Positions 8,268 through 16,272 of a stretch of DNA of 64,000 nucleotides are shown here, in pieces (the first letter of the stretch is position 1; each line of letters begins with the position of its first letter). This stretch comes from Winogradskya humida (GTDB lineage: Bacteria; Actinomycetota; Actinomycetes; Mycobacteriales; Micromonosporaceae): NCBI RefSeq assembly GCF_016862215.1, contig NZ_BOMN01000001.1, positions 186,001-250,000 of the forward strand, read 5' to 3'. Below the pieces are notes generated by a model. The model was given only the letters and a program-made list of their open reading frames with translations. It had not been told where the DNA came from and did no database searches. A program made the translations under genes and the position numbers.

Positions 8268-11200
8268 GTGACCGCTTACCCCTGCCCGTTCTGCCGCGCC
8301 GAAGCGTCCCTGGCCACCGGTTGTCCCGGTTGTGGCCGCGGGCCGGACGCGGATGCCGCCGAGGTTGTCCGCCTGGACGGCGAGATCCCGGTGCTGACCG
8401 CCCGGCTCGCCACCGCCCGCGAGGCGGTCGGGCTGGCCGATTCGGCGTTGCGGCGGGCCTGGCGGCAGCGGGACGCGGCGGCGACCCGGGTGCGGACGGC
8501 CGTCGGTGCCGCCGTCCACGCCGCACCGAAGGCTCCCGCGATGACCGCCCCGGTGACCACGGCGGCGTCGGAGCGCTCGGCGCCGTACGTCACGGCCGCC
8601 GCAACTGAGGCGTCCACCCGGCTGATGCAGAACACCCTGTTCACCCTCGGCGGCCTGCTGCTCGCGATCGCCGCGATCGTGTTCACCGCCGTCGCGTGGT
8701 CCCAGTTCGGGCTGCGGGGCCGCGCGGGACTGCTCGCTGTCGCGACGGTGGTTGCGCTCGCTGCGCCGCTTTTCGCGCTGCGCCGCAAGCTCACGGCGAC
8801 CGCGGAGACCTTCGCCGCGATCGGCCTGCTGCTCGTTCTCCTGGACGGGTACGCCGCCTGGTATGTGAACCTCTTCGGCCTCGCGGACACCTCGGCGTAC
8901 GGCTACGCCGGGGCGGTCTTCGCGGTCACCGCCGCCATCGCCGCCGGATATGAGCAGCTGACCGGCCTGATCGGCCCCCGTTTCGCCGCCCTGGTTCTTG
9001 CGCAGCCCGTGCTGCCACTGATGGTCGCGCCGATGCACCCGGGGGCGGGCGGTTGGGCGTACACCCTGATCGGGGTTGCCGCCGGAAACCTCGCGGTGAT
9101 CCACCTGCGCAGGGGCACGCTGACCGTCGCGGCCTATACCCTCGGATCAATCGCGGTCAGCATCGCCGCCCTGATCACGCTCGGCGATCTCGTCACCGTC
9201 TCGACCGTCACCGAGGCCGCGCTCTCCGGTTCCGCGCTGGTGACGGCCGCGGGCCTGGTCCTGACCGCCGCGGTCCTCGCCCGCGAGACCGTGCTGCGCG
9301 ACCTGGCCGCCGCTGCCCTGGTGGTCACCCTCGCCATCGCCGGCGGGCGCCTGGCGTCGGTCGCGGCCGGCGGCTTCCAGGCCCCGCTGCTGATCACCCT
9401 GATCGTGACGCTCCTGGCCGTCGCCACCAAGTTCCTTCCCGCATCGGTACGTACCGGGCCTCGCATCGGCGCCCTCATCGCCTTGGTCCTGCCGGTGGTC
9501 GTAGCCACCCTGGCAACGCTGATGGCCGTGGCGGTCGGCGTCTCGGACTGGCGGCTCCCCGCGGCACTCGTCATGCTGACCGTCGGCGTGCTCGCGCTGC
9601 TGCCCCGGCTCGACGTGCTGTTCATCGGGGTCGTGCTGCTGGGGTTCGCCACGCCGGCCGGGTTCGGGCTGGTGTGGTGGGCCGCGGCCCCGATCGACCT
9701 GGCGCTGCTGGCGGCGGCCCTGTGGCTCGCCTCCTCGCGGCTGCGGTGGGCGCTCGGCGTCGCGGTCGTCCTGGCCGGGCACGCGATCTTCGTCGCCTCG
9801 GCCTCGTCCGGCGTCACCGCGCTGACGGTGGGGGCGCTGGCGGTTGCGGGGGTCGCGGTGGCCTGGCAGCGATATTGGTACGCGGGCCCGGCCCTGTCCG
9901 TCGCCGTACTCGCCGTGCCGATCGCGTCCTGGCAGGCAATGACCTGGTTCGGCTGGCCGCCGCCGGCGCAGAGCCGCGTGCTCCTGGGCGTGGCCGCGCT
10001 GCTGGTCGCTGCCACGTATGTCCTGACCCGGCACCGCACGTTCACCGTCAACGCGACGCTGCTCGTGATCGTCACGGCCCCCGGGTGGGCGTGGGCGTCG
10101 GGCGACTCGCGAGCCGTCTACGCGGCGGCGGGTGTCCTGCTGGTCGCCGGTCTCGTCCGGCACCACCTCGACAACGGGCCGGCGGTGACGGCCGGGCTGC
10201 TCGGCGCGGCGTATGTGTCGGCTGCCGGGCGGAGTCTGTCCACCGTCTACGTCCTGCCGTATTCGCGTGGCACCGGCCCGGTTGCCGTCGCTGATGCGGT
10301 GGGCTTCGGCATCATCGCCGTCGCGGTTGCGGCCGCGGTCTGGCAGCTGTGGGGCCGGCGAGCGGCGGCATGGGCGACCGCGCCGGTGGTGGTGCTCGGC
10401 GTGCCGGTCGCCGTCGCCGTGGGGGACGTGTCGTGGCCGGTGCTGCCAATGACCAGCCTGGTGCTCGGGCTCGGCGCGTTGGTCCTGGCCGCGCTGGGCG
10501 GCGCCAAGTGGGGGCGGCACACTGTGGCCCCCTGGCGGGGGAGTGCCCCGCTGCGCGTGACGCTGGCCGTGGCCGGGGTCGTCGCTGGGGGTGCCGGGCT
10601 GGCGGGTTCGGCTGCTACGGCGGCGACCGTGCTGGTGGCGTACGGGATGATCGTGGTGTCGGGTGTGGTCGTCGGTCTTGGTGGGCGGCCGGATCGGGTG
10701 CGGGTCGCGGGGTGGCTCGGCGCGGTTGTCGCCGGCTTCGCGGAGGCCTGGGTGGCGGCGCGGACGCTGGGCCTGCCGCTGCAGCAGACGGCGTTTGTGC
10801 TGCTCGGGGTCGCGGCGCTGGTCCTGGCGCTGGGCGTCGTCATCCGGCGGGAAGGACGGGTCCTGCAAGGCGCGGCACATGCGGGTGCGGTGGTCGCCCT
10901 GGCGATCAGCAGCGGCAACATCCGGTACGCGGCTGCGGTGTGCACGCTCTGGGGGCTGGCGCTCGGTGTGCGAGCCCTGGTCCGCGACGGCCGCCGAGCA
11001 CATGTCGTAGCGGCTGCCGCGGTCGAGCTGGTGGGCGGGTGGCTGCTGCTGGCGGCGGAGCAGGTTGCTGTCGTGGAGGCGTACACCATTCCTGCTGCTG
11101 TTCTGGCCCTGCTGGCCGGGTGGCAGCTGCGCCGCAGCCGGCTCTCGAGCTGGACCACCTACGGCCCGGCTCTGGCCGCGGCCCTGCTCCCCACCCTGAT

Positions 11201-11489
11201 CACCGTCCTGGTCCAGGAAGGCGAACCCCTGCGGCGCCTGCTGCTCGGCCTCGCCGCCCTCGCGATCACGGTTGTGGGAGCCCAGTTCCGCCTGCGAGCC
11301 CCGGTCGTGGCGGGCGGGGCGACCCTGATCGTGGTCGCCCTCCACGAGGCCATCCTGGTCTGGGACCTCCTGCCCCGCTGGATCCCCCTGGCCCTCGCCG
11401 GCCTCCTGCTGGTCGGCCTCGCCATGACCCTCGAACGCCGCCGCCGCGACGTCGCCCGCCTCCGCGCCGCCATCACCCGCATGGGCTAG
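8268..11489 (+). CDS. Large polytopic membrane protein (SCO7613-like)
   Basis: 1073 residues from GTG 8268; the frame is open further upstream, but that part overlaps the PPOX gene. The N-terminus has a zinc-ribbon-like CPFCRAEASLATGCPGC motif (Cys pairs at residues 6/9 and 19/22), then a helical linker, then about 30 hydrophobic segments continuing to the C-terminus with very few polar stretches. This matches the actinobacterial family annotated as SCO7613 C-terminal domain membrane proteins, whose function is not known. The zinc ribbon would be cytoplasmic. No neighbours suggest a substrate. A hairpin terminator follows. Confidence 0.88.
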   Translation: MTAYPCPFCRAEASLATGCPGCGRGPDADAAEVVRLDGEIPVLTARLATAREAVGLADSALRRAWRQRDAAATRVRTAVGAAVHAAPKAPAMTAPVTTAASERSAPYVTAAATEASTRLMQNTLFTLGGLLLAIAAIVFTAVAWSQFGLRGRAGLLAVATVVALAAPLFALRRKLTATAETFAAIGLLLVLLDGYAAWYVNLFGLADTSAYGYAGAVFAVTAAIAAGYEQLTGLIGPRFAALVLAQPVLPLMVAPMHPGAGGWAYTLIGVAAGNLAVIHLRRGTLTVAAYTLGSIAVSIAALITLGDLVTVSTVTEAALSGSALVTAAGLVLTAAVLARETVLRDLAAAALVVTLAIAGGRLASVAAGGFQAPLLITLIVTLLAVATKFLPASVRTGPRIGALIALVLPVVVATLATLMAVAVGVSDWRLPAALVMLTVGVLALLPRLDVLFIGVVLLGFATPAGFGLVWWAAAPIDLALLAAALWLASSRLRWALGVAVVLAGHAIFVASASSGVTALTVGALAVAGVAVAWQRYWYAGPALSVAVLAVPIASWQAMTWFGWPPPAQSRVLLGVAALLVAATYVLTRHRTFTVNATLLVIVTAPGWAWASGDSRAVYAAAGVLLVAGLVRHHLDNGPAVTAGLLGAAYVSAAGRSLSTVYVLPYSRGTGPVAVADAVGFGIIAVAVAAAVWQLWGRRAAAWATAPVVVLGVPVAVAVGDVSWPVLPMTSLVLGLGALVLAALGGAKWGRHTVAPWRGSAPLRVTLAVAGVVAGGAGLAGSAATAATVLVAYGMIVVSGVVVGLGGRPDRVRVAGWLGAVVAGFAEAWVAARTLGLPLQQTAFVLLGVAALVLALGVVIRREGRVLQGAAHAGAVVALAISSGNIRYAAAVCTLWGLALGVRALVRDGRRAHVVAAAAVELVGGWLLLAAEQVAVVEAYTIPAAVLALLAGWQLRRSRLSSWTTYGPALAAALLPTLITVLVQEGEPLRRLLLGLAALAITVVGAQFRLRAPVVAGGATLIVVALHEAILVWDLLPRWIPLALAGLLLVGLAMTLERRRRDVARLRAAITRMG

Positions 11490-11504
11490 ACCGATCATCC
11501 CGCT

Positions 11505-11552
11505 CGGCTCGGCCGCACGGCTCCCACGGGGGTGAACCGCGCGGCCGAGCCG
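11505..11552. terminator. Hairpin between convergent genes
   Basis: Perfect 12-bp inverted repeat CGGCTCGGCCGC (11505-11516) and GCGGCCGAGCCG (11541-11552) with a 24-nt loop, between the convergent membrane-protein gene and the frameshifted small gene. No T-run, as is usual in high-GC actinomycetes; it could serve both strands. Confidence 0.7.
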
Positions 11553-11591
11553 CAGAGCGCCCTTTACCTCGTGAGCCGGGTGCACGCCTGG

Positions 11592-11929
11592 TCAGGCTGC
11601 GTAGCGCTCCGCACTCGCGCGTGACGTGGCGATGGAGGGTGGGATCAGGGCCAGGACGACCATCGCGGCGATGACCGCGGCGAAGATCAGGCGGGACCAT
11701 TCCAGGTGTTCGGCCAGCTCCCAGGTTTCCTTCACGGCCAGCAGGAATGCACCGGCGGCACCAGCCACCACCAGGCAGAGGGTTTCGCAGGCGGCGCAAC
11801 CTCCGCAACCGCCGCCTCCATGCCCTCGCGATCAACCTCCAGGCCGAGCAGCTCCCGCGCGCCCTGGTACAACGGACCCACCACCAGCAGCCACGCGCCC
11901 GCAAAGCCGATCCAGCCAATTTCCGTCAT
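11592..11929 (-). pseudogene. Small membrane protein, disrupted by a frameshift
   Basis: From ATG 11929 one frame reads MTEIGWIGFAGAWLLVVGPL and continues to SAWWWLVPP before a stop at 11732. From about 11775 the next frame reads on as a hydrophobic segment (AGAAGAFLLAVKETWELAEH), a second membrane helix (LIFAAVIAAMVVLALIPP) and a stop at 11592. Joined by a -1 shift around 11740-11775 they give about 112 residues with three membrane helices, which looks like one protein. No classic slippery heptamer is visible, so a mutation or a sequencing error is likelier than programmed frameshifting. The gene still has a consensus promoter directly upstream. Function unknown. Confidence 0.65.
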
Positions 11930-11969
11930 GCGCAGACCCGTCCCGCAGCTTGTAAGCGTATTAGCCGAA

Positions 11970-11998
11970 AAGCTATTGGCATTAGCGAGGGGTGTCAA
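11970..11998 (-). promoter_or_regulatory. Consensus sigma-70 type promoter
   Basis: On the minus strand TTGACA (11998-11993), a 17-bp spacer, and TAGCTT (11975-11970), about 40 bp upstream of ATG 11929. The spacer and downstream region hold repeated GCTAAT elements that could be an operator. It begins 3 bp past the stop of the glucosidase gene, so the small membrane gene has its own transcript. Confidence 0.75.
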
Positions 11999-12000
11999 GA

Positions 12001-14616
12001 TCAGGCCGCCGGGTCGTCCTTGCGGTCGAGGGTGAGGATGAGGTCGACGACCAGGGCGGTCCAGCCGGTCTGGTGCCAGGCGCCGAGGCCTGCGCCGTTG
12101 TCGCCGTGGAAGTACTCCGGGAAGACGATGAGGTCCTTCCAGTCCGGGTGGTTCTGGAAGAGTTCGTTGGCGCCGTAGATCGGGCGGCGGCCCCAGGAAT
12201 CGGGGACGAAGAGGGCTATCAGGCGGCGGGAGAGGTCGTCGGCGACGTACGTCAGGGAGTGCTTGGTCTGGGAGCCGGTCGGGTATTCGACCATGAGGTC
12301 GTCGCCGAAGAAGGCGGCGAATTCGCGCAGGGCCTCGATCAGCAGGAAGTTGACCGGCATCCAGACCGGGCCGCGCCAGTTGGAATTGCCGCCGAAGAGG
12401 CCGCTGGTGCTTTCTGCGGGTTCGTAGCCGACGGTGAAATCCTGGCCGCCGAGGGACACCGTGAACGGTTTTTCGAGATGGGCGCGGGAGAGGGTGCGCA
12501 AGCCGTACGGGGAAAGGAATTCCTCCGGGTCGAGCATGCGCGCCAGGATCCGCAGCAGCTGGTCCTGGCCCACCATGGACAGCAGGCGTTGCTGGCGGCC
12601 GTCGGCTGACAGGCGGCGGGCGCTGATCACGTCGCCGGTTTCGGGCTGGTTGGCGAGCAGCCAGCGCAGCCGGGCGCCGAGCTCCGGGAGGCGGTTCAGG
12701 GTGCCCGCGCTGAGCCGGGTCGTCGCCGCGAGCGGGAGCAGGCCGACGATCGAGCGGGCCTTGAGGGGCATTTTGTGGCCGTCGGGAAGGCGTAGGACGT
12801 CGTAGAAGAAACAGTCCTCGTCGTCCCAGAGACCTTGTTTGTAGGCGGCTTCCGCGATGTACGCGAAATGCTCGAAGAACTTCGTCGCCATGTCCTCGTA
12901 CGTGCGGTCGTGCAGGGCGAGGCGAATGGACATGTCGAGCAGGTTGAGGGCGTACATCGCCATCCAGCCGGTGCCGTCGGACTGTTCGAGGACGCCGGCC
13001 ACGGGGAGCGCCGCTGAACGGTCGAACGGGCCGACGTTGTCGAGGCCGAGGAAGCCGCCTTCGAACACATTGTTGCCGCCGACGTCCTTGCGGTTGACCC
13101 ACCACGTGAAGTTGAGCAGTTGTTTGTGCATGATCCGGGCGAGGAAGTCGTGGTCGCGGCCGCCGTCGATCTCGAAGACGCGCAGCGCGGCCCAGGCGTG
13201 GACCGGCGGGTTGACATCGCCGAACGCCCACTCGTACGCGGGGATCTGGCCGTTGGGGTGCATGTACCACTCGCGCAGCAGCAGGAGCAGTTGCGATTTC
13301 GCGAATCCGGGGTCGACGCGGGCGATGCTGACACAGTGGAAGGCGAGGTCCCAGGCGGCGTACCAGGGATATTCCCAGGGGTCCGGCATGGAGATGACGT
13401 CGAAGCTGTTCATGTGCCACCAGGCGTTGTTGCGCCCGTAGCGCCGGCCCGGTGGCGGTGGCGCCGAGCCGGGGTCGCCTTCCAGCCATTGCTTGACGTC
13501 GAAATGGTAGAACTGCTTGCCCCACATCAGACCGGCGATTCCCTGCCGGGCGACCGCGGCCTCTTCCGCCGATGCCGCCGCCGGGATCACGTCGGCGAAA
13601 TAGGCGTCGGCCTCGGCCTCGCGGGCCTGGACGACGGGCGCGAAATCGAGGTCGAGCTCGGTGGGGGAATCCGATTCGGTCAGGCGCAGGCGGATCTGCC
13701 GGGTCTCCCCCGGGCCGAGCGTGATCTCGTAATACAGCGCGCCCTTGGTGCCGACCCCCGCGGGATTCACCGTCGGGGCGCCGTTGACCACAAAATCGTT
13801 GATGCCATCCTTCGGGTACGTGCTCTTGCCCGGCAATCCCCACAGCCGCTGCGAATTCGTCTCGTTGTCGCAGAGCAGCGCGGGCGGTTCACCCTCGCCG
13901 TGCAGTTCGAGGTGCCCGAGGCTGCGGTGCTCGCCGACGAGCCGTCCGGGCGTACCCGTGAGGACCGGGACGGGACGGTTGTTGAGGCCCCACGACCAGG
14001 TGTTGCGGAACCAGAGTGACGGCAGGACGTGCAGCGTGGCCTCGTCCGGGCCACGGTTGGAAATGGTCACCACGATGCACATGTCGCGCGGGGACGCCTT
14101 GGCGTAATCGACGGTCACCGCCCAGAACCGGTCCTCGTCGAACACCCCGGTGTCGACCAGCTCGTATTCCGGCTCGTCGCGGGAGCGCCGGCCGTTGACG
14201 GCGACCAGTTCGTCGTACGGAAAAGCTGTCTGTGGATAGTGGTATCGCCAGCTCATCCAGGAGTGCGTGGGGGTGGAATCCTGGTACCACCAGTATTCCT
14301 TGGCGTCCTCGCCGTGATTACCGCCGTCGCCGCCGAGGCCGAACATCCGCTCCTTGAGAATCGGATCGGTCCCGTTCCACAAGGCGAGGGCAAAACAGAA
14401 CGTCTGCCGCTCGTCACAGATCCCGGCCATGCCGTCGTCATTCCATCGGTACGCCCGGGAGCGCGCATGATCGTGCGGGAAGTAATCCCACGCCGTGCCG
14501 TGCTCGCTGTAGTCCTCGCGGACGGTCCCCCACGCGCGCTCGGCCACGTAGGGCCCCCACGCTCGCCACGGCTGCTCGCCGGAGTCCGCCTGCGCCAAGC
14601 GCTCGCGCTCCGCCAC
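12001..14616 (-). CDS. GH63/MGH1-like glucosidase
   Basis: 871 residues from GTG 14616, preceded by GGGGAGG at suitable spacing. It matches the large bacterial glucosidase family with an (alpha/alpha)6 barrel related to GH63 processing alpha-glucosidase and mannosylglycerate hydrolase: N-terminal DYFPHDHARSRAYRWNEDG-like segment (with D in place of E), a beta-sandwich region (VTISNRGPDEATLHVLPSLW), and the barrel from about residue 390 (NNAWWHMNSFDVISMPDPWEY-type and SNWRGPVWMPVNF motifs). No signal peptide, so cytoplasmic. The family hydrolyses alpha-glucosides or mannosides of storage or compatible-solute type; the real substrate cannot be read from sequence. Transcribed alone. Confidence 0.9.
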   Translation of the reverse strand: MAERERLAQADSGEQPWRAWGPYVAERAWGTVREDYSEHGTAWDYFPHDHARSRAYRWNDDGMAGICDERQTFCFALALWNGTDPILKERMFGLGGDGGNHGEDAKEYWWYQDSTPTHSWMSWRYHYPQTAFPYDELVAVNGRRSRDEPEYELVDTGVFDEDRFWAVTVDYAKASPRDMCIVVTISNRGPDEATLHVLPSLWFRNTWSWGLNNRPVPVLTGTPGRLVGEHRSLGHLELHGEGEPPALLCDNETNSQRLWGLPGKSTYPKDGINDFVVNGAPTVNPAGVGTKGALYYEITLGPGETRQIRLRLTESDSPTELDLDFAPVVQAREAEADAYFADVIPAAASAEEAAVARQGIAGLMWGKQFYHFDVKQWLEGDPGSAPPPPGRRYGRNNAWWHMNSFDVISMPDPWEYPWYAAWDLAFHCVSIARVDPGFAKSQLLLLLREWYMHPNGQIPAYEWAFGDVNPPVHAWAALRVFEIDGGRDHDFLARIMHKQLLNFTWWVNRKDVGGNNVFEGGFLGLDNVGPFDRSAALPVAGVLEQSDGTGWMAMYALNLLDMSIRLALHDRTYEDMATKFFEHFAYIAEAAYKQGLWDDEDCFFYDVLRLPDGHKMPLKARSIVGLLPLAATTRLSAGTLNRLPELGARLRWLLANQPETGDVISARRLSADGRQQRLLSMVGQDQLLRILARMLDPEEFLSPYGLRTLSRAHLEKPFTVSLGGQDFTVGYEPAESTSGLFGGNSNWRGPVWMPVNFLLIEALREFAAFFGDDLMVEYPTGSQTKHSLTYVADDLSRRLIALFVPDSWGRRPIYGANELFQNHPDWKDLIVFPEYFHGDNGAGLGAWHQTGWTALVVDLILTLDRKDDPAA

Positions 14617-14700
14617 GCCGTGCCTCCCCCTGCTCTTACATCCTCACTACGAACATTAACGGAAGGCATCGACGGGTGATCGAGAACACTTCCTATATAA

Positions 14701-14719
14701 ACGGTTAGTTAGTTACCGT
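14701..14719. promoter_or_regulatory. Candidate TetR operator
   Basis: Imperfect 19-bp palindrome ACGGTTAGTTAGTTACCGT, ending 6 bp before the TetR start codon. ACGGT/ACCGT arms flank a TTAGTTAGTTA core typical of self-regulating TetR repressors. Confidence 0.55.
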
Positions 14720-14725
14720 CGAGGG

Positions 14726-15322
14726 GTGAGCAACGAAAAGTCCCGGCAGCCGGACGGCAAGCCCCGGCAGCGCGATGCGGAGGCCACCAAAGCCCGCCTT
14801 CTGCAGGCCGCGACCGATGAGTTCGCGACACACGGCATCGCCGGCGCCCGGATAGACCGCATCGCCGCGGCGGCCAAGGCCAACAAGGCCCTGGTCTACG
14901 CGTACTTCGGCAACAAGGAGGCGCTGTTCGAGACGGTTCTCGACACGCATGTGGGCAGGCTGCTCGCCGAGGTGCCGTTCACCGCCGACGACCTTCCCGG
15001 GTATGCGGGGCGGCTCTTCGACTACCTGCTCGCCCACCCGCACCAGCTGCGGCTGGCCACCTGGCACCGGCTGGAGGTGGGCGCCGGCAAGCGCAATCCC
15101 GCCGAGCTCAACGACTCACTGGAGCACAACGCCGGCCTGATCGGCGCCGCCCAGGACCGGGGCAGCGTGCCCACCACGTTCAACCCCGCCGATCTGCTGG
15201 TGTTCACCCTCGCGCTCAGCAGCGCCTGGATGCCCGGCAGCCCCACCGCCATGCCCCGAGCCGTCCTGGACGGTCACCGCACGGCGGTCATCGAGGCGGT
15301 CCGCCGCCTCGTCACAAAGTAG
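14726..15322 (+). CDS. TetR family transcriptional regulator
   Basis: 198 residues from GTG 14726. N-terminal TetR HTH (about residues 20-66, with ATHGIAGARIDRIAAAAKAN and LVYAYFGNKEALFETVL). The C-terminal domain resembles the TetR_C group with the YAGRLFDYLLAHPHQLRLATWHRLE segment. A palindromic candidate operator lies immediately upstream, suggesting autorepression. The SDR gene follows on the same strand 74 bp later and is its likely target. Confidence 0.9.
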   Translation: MSNEKSRQPDGKPRQRDAEATKARLLQAATDEFATHGIAGARIDRIAAAAKANKALVYAYFGNKEALFETVLDTHVGRLLAEVPFTADDLPGYAGRLFDYLLAHPHQLRLATWHRLEVGAGKRNPAELNDSLEHNAGLIGAAQDRGSVPTTFNPADLLVFTLALSSAWMPGSPTAMPRAVLDGHRTAVIEAVRRLVTK

Positions 15323-15396
15323 AGCCCCCACCCCGGGCGGATTGCCGCCCAACCACAGAACAAGGGCGGGTTGCCGCCTCGTCAGGAGTGATCGTT

Positions 15397-16272
15397 ATGA
15401 GTAGGACCTGGCTTGTCACTGGTGCTTCGCGCGGTCTGGGCCGCTCGATTGCCGTGGCCATCCTGGAGAACGGCGACAACCTCGTTGCCACGGCGCGGCG
15501 CGTTTCGGATTTGTCCGAGCTGGGCGACAAGTACGGCGATCGGGTTCGCACCGTAGCGCTTGATGTCACCGACCCGGGTGCGGCGCGGGACGCTGTTCAG
15601 GCGGCGGTCGACACGTTCGGGCGGCTGGATGTTGTGGTCAACAACGCGGGATACGCGGACAGCGCGCCTTTTGAGGAGATGCCCGATGACGTGTTCCGGG
15701 CTCAGATCGAGGCGAATTTCTTCGGGGTGGTGAATGTGACCAGGGCTGCGCTGCCAGTTCTGCGTACCCAACGGTCGGGGCTCTTCTTGCAGGTCTCGTC
15801 GGTCGGTGGCCGGGTGGGCGGGACGGCCGGGATTTCCGCCTACCAGGCCGCGAAGTTTGCCGTGGAGGGGTTGACGTTGTCGCTCGCCAAGGAGGTCGCG
15901 CCGTTCGGGGTGCGTGCGGTGATCGTGGAGCCCGGCGCGTTCCGGACCGACTGGGGTGGCTCGTCGATGGAGATCGCCGCGGCGGGGGCCGACTATCAGG
16001 AGTCGGTCGGGTTCATGCATGACTACCGGGTCAACGCGGCGGGCAAGGAGGCCGGTGACCCCGACCGGGCCGCGCGGATCCTGGTGCAACTGCCCGACCT
16101 GGCCGAGTTGCCGCAGCGGCTGCTGCTCGGGTCGGACGCCGCGCGGATCACCGAGATCGCCGAGCAGGATTGGCTTGCCGAGACGCGCGCGTGGGCCGCG
16201 GTCAGCGCCGCCACCGACTTCGGCAGCGACGCGGACCTCGGCGACGTTCAGAGCCTGGTGAACTCCGAGTAG
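15397..16272 (+). CDS. SDR family oxidoreductase
   Basis: 291 residues from ATG 15397, with AGGAG 8 nt upstream (an in-frame GTG at 15388 is less likely). Cofactor motif TGASRGLG, NNAG, catalytic Ser in QVSSVGGR and YQAAK. The length and the C-terminal extension resemble the NAD(P)-dependent SDRs often induced with TetR repressors. The gap from the TetR gene holds a GGGCGG-ATTG-CCGCCC hairpin (15335-15350) and a repeated GTTGCCGCC element, possibly an attenuator. It overlaps the convergent fusion gene by 25 bp at its 3' end. Confidence 0.92.
   Translation: MSRTWLVTGASRGLGRSIAVAILENGDNLVATARRVSDLSELGDKYGDRVRTVALDVTDPGAARDAVQAAVDTFGRLDVVVNNAGYADSAPFEEMPDDVFRAQIEANFFGVVNVTRAALPVLRTQRSGLFLQVSSVGGRVGGTAGISAYQAAKFAVEGLTLSLAKEVAPFGVRAVIVEPGAFRTDWGGSSMEIAAAGADYQESVGFMHDYRVNAAGKEAGDPDRAARILVQLPDLAELPQRLLLGSDAARITEIAEQDWLAETRAWAAVSAATDFGSDADLGDVQSLVNSE

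Noticed and set aside
9147..11585. Long open frame on the strand opposite the large membrane protein
   Set aside because: Composition is that of a high-GC antisense shadow (Arg, Gly, Gln, Pro-rich, no motif). The plus strand encodes a clear polytopic protein.
11732..11815. Programmed -1 frameshift in the small membrane gene
   Set aside because: No slippery heptamer in the right phase and no obvious downstream stimulatory hairpin, so mutation is the simpler view.
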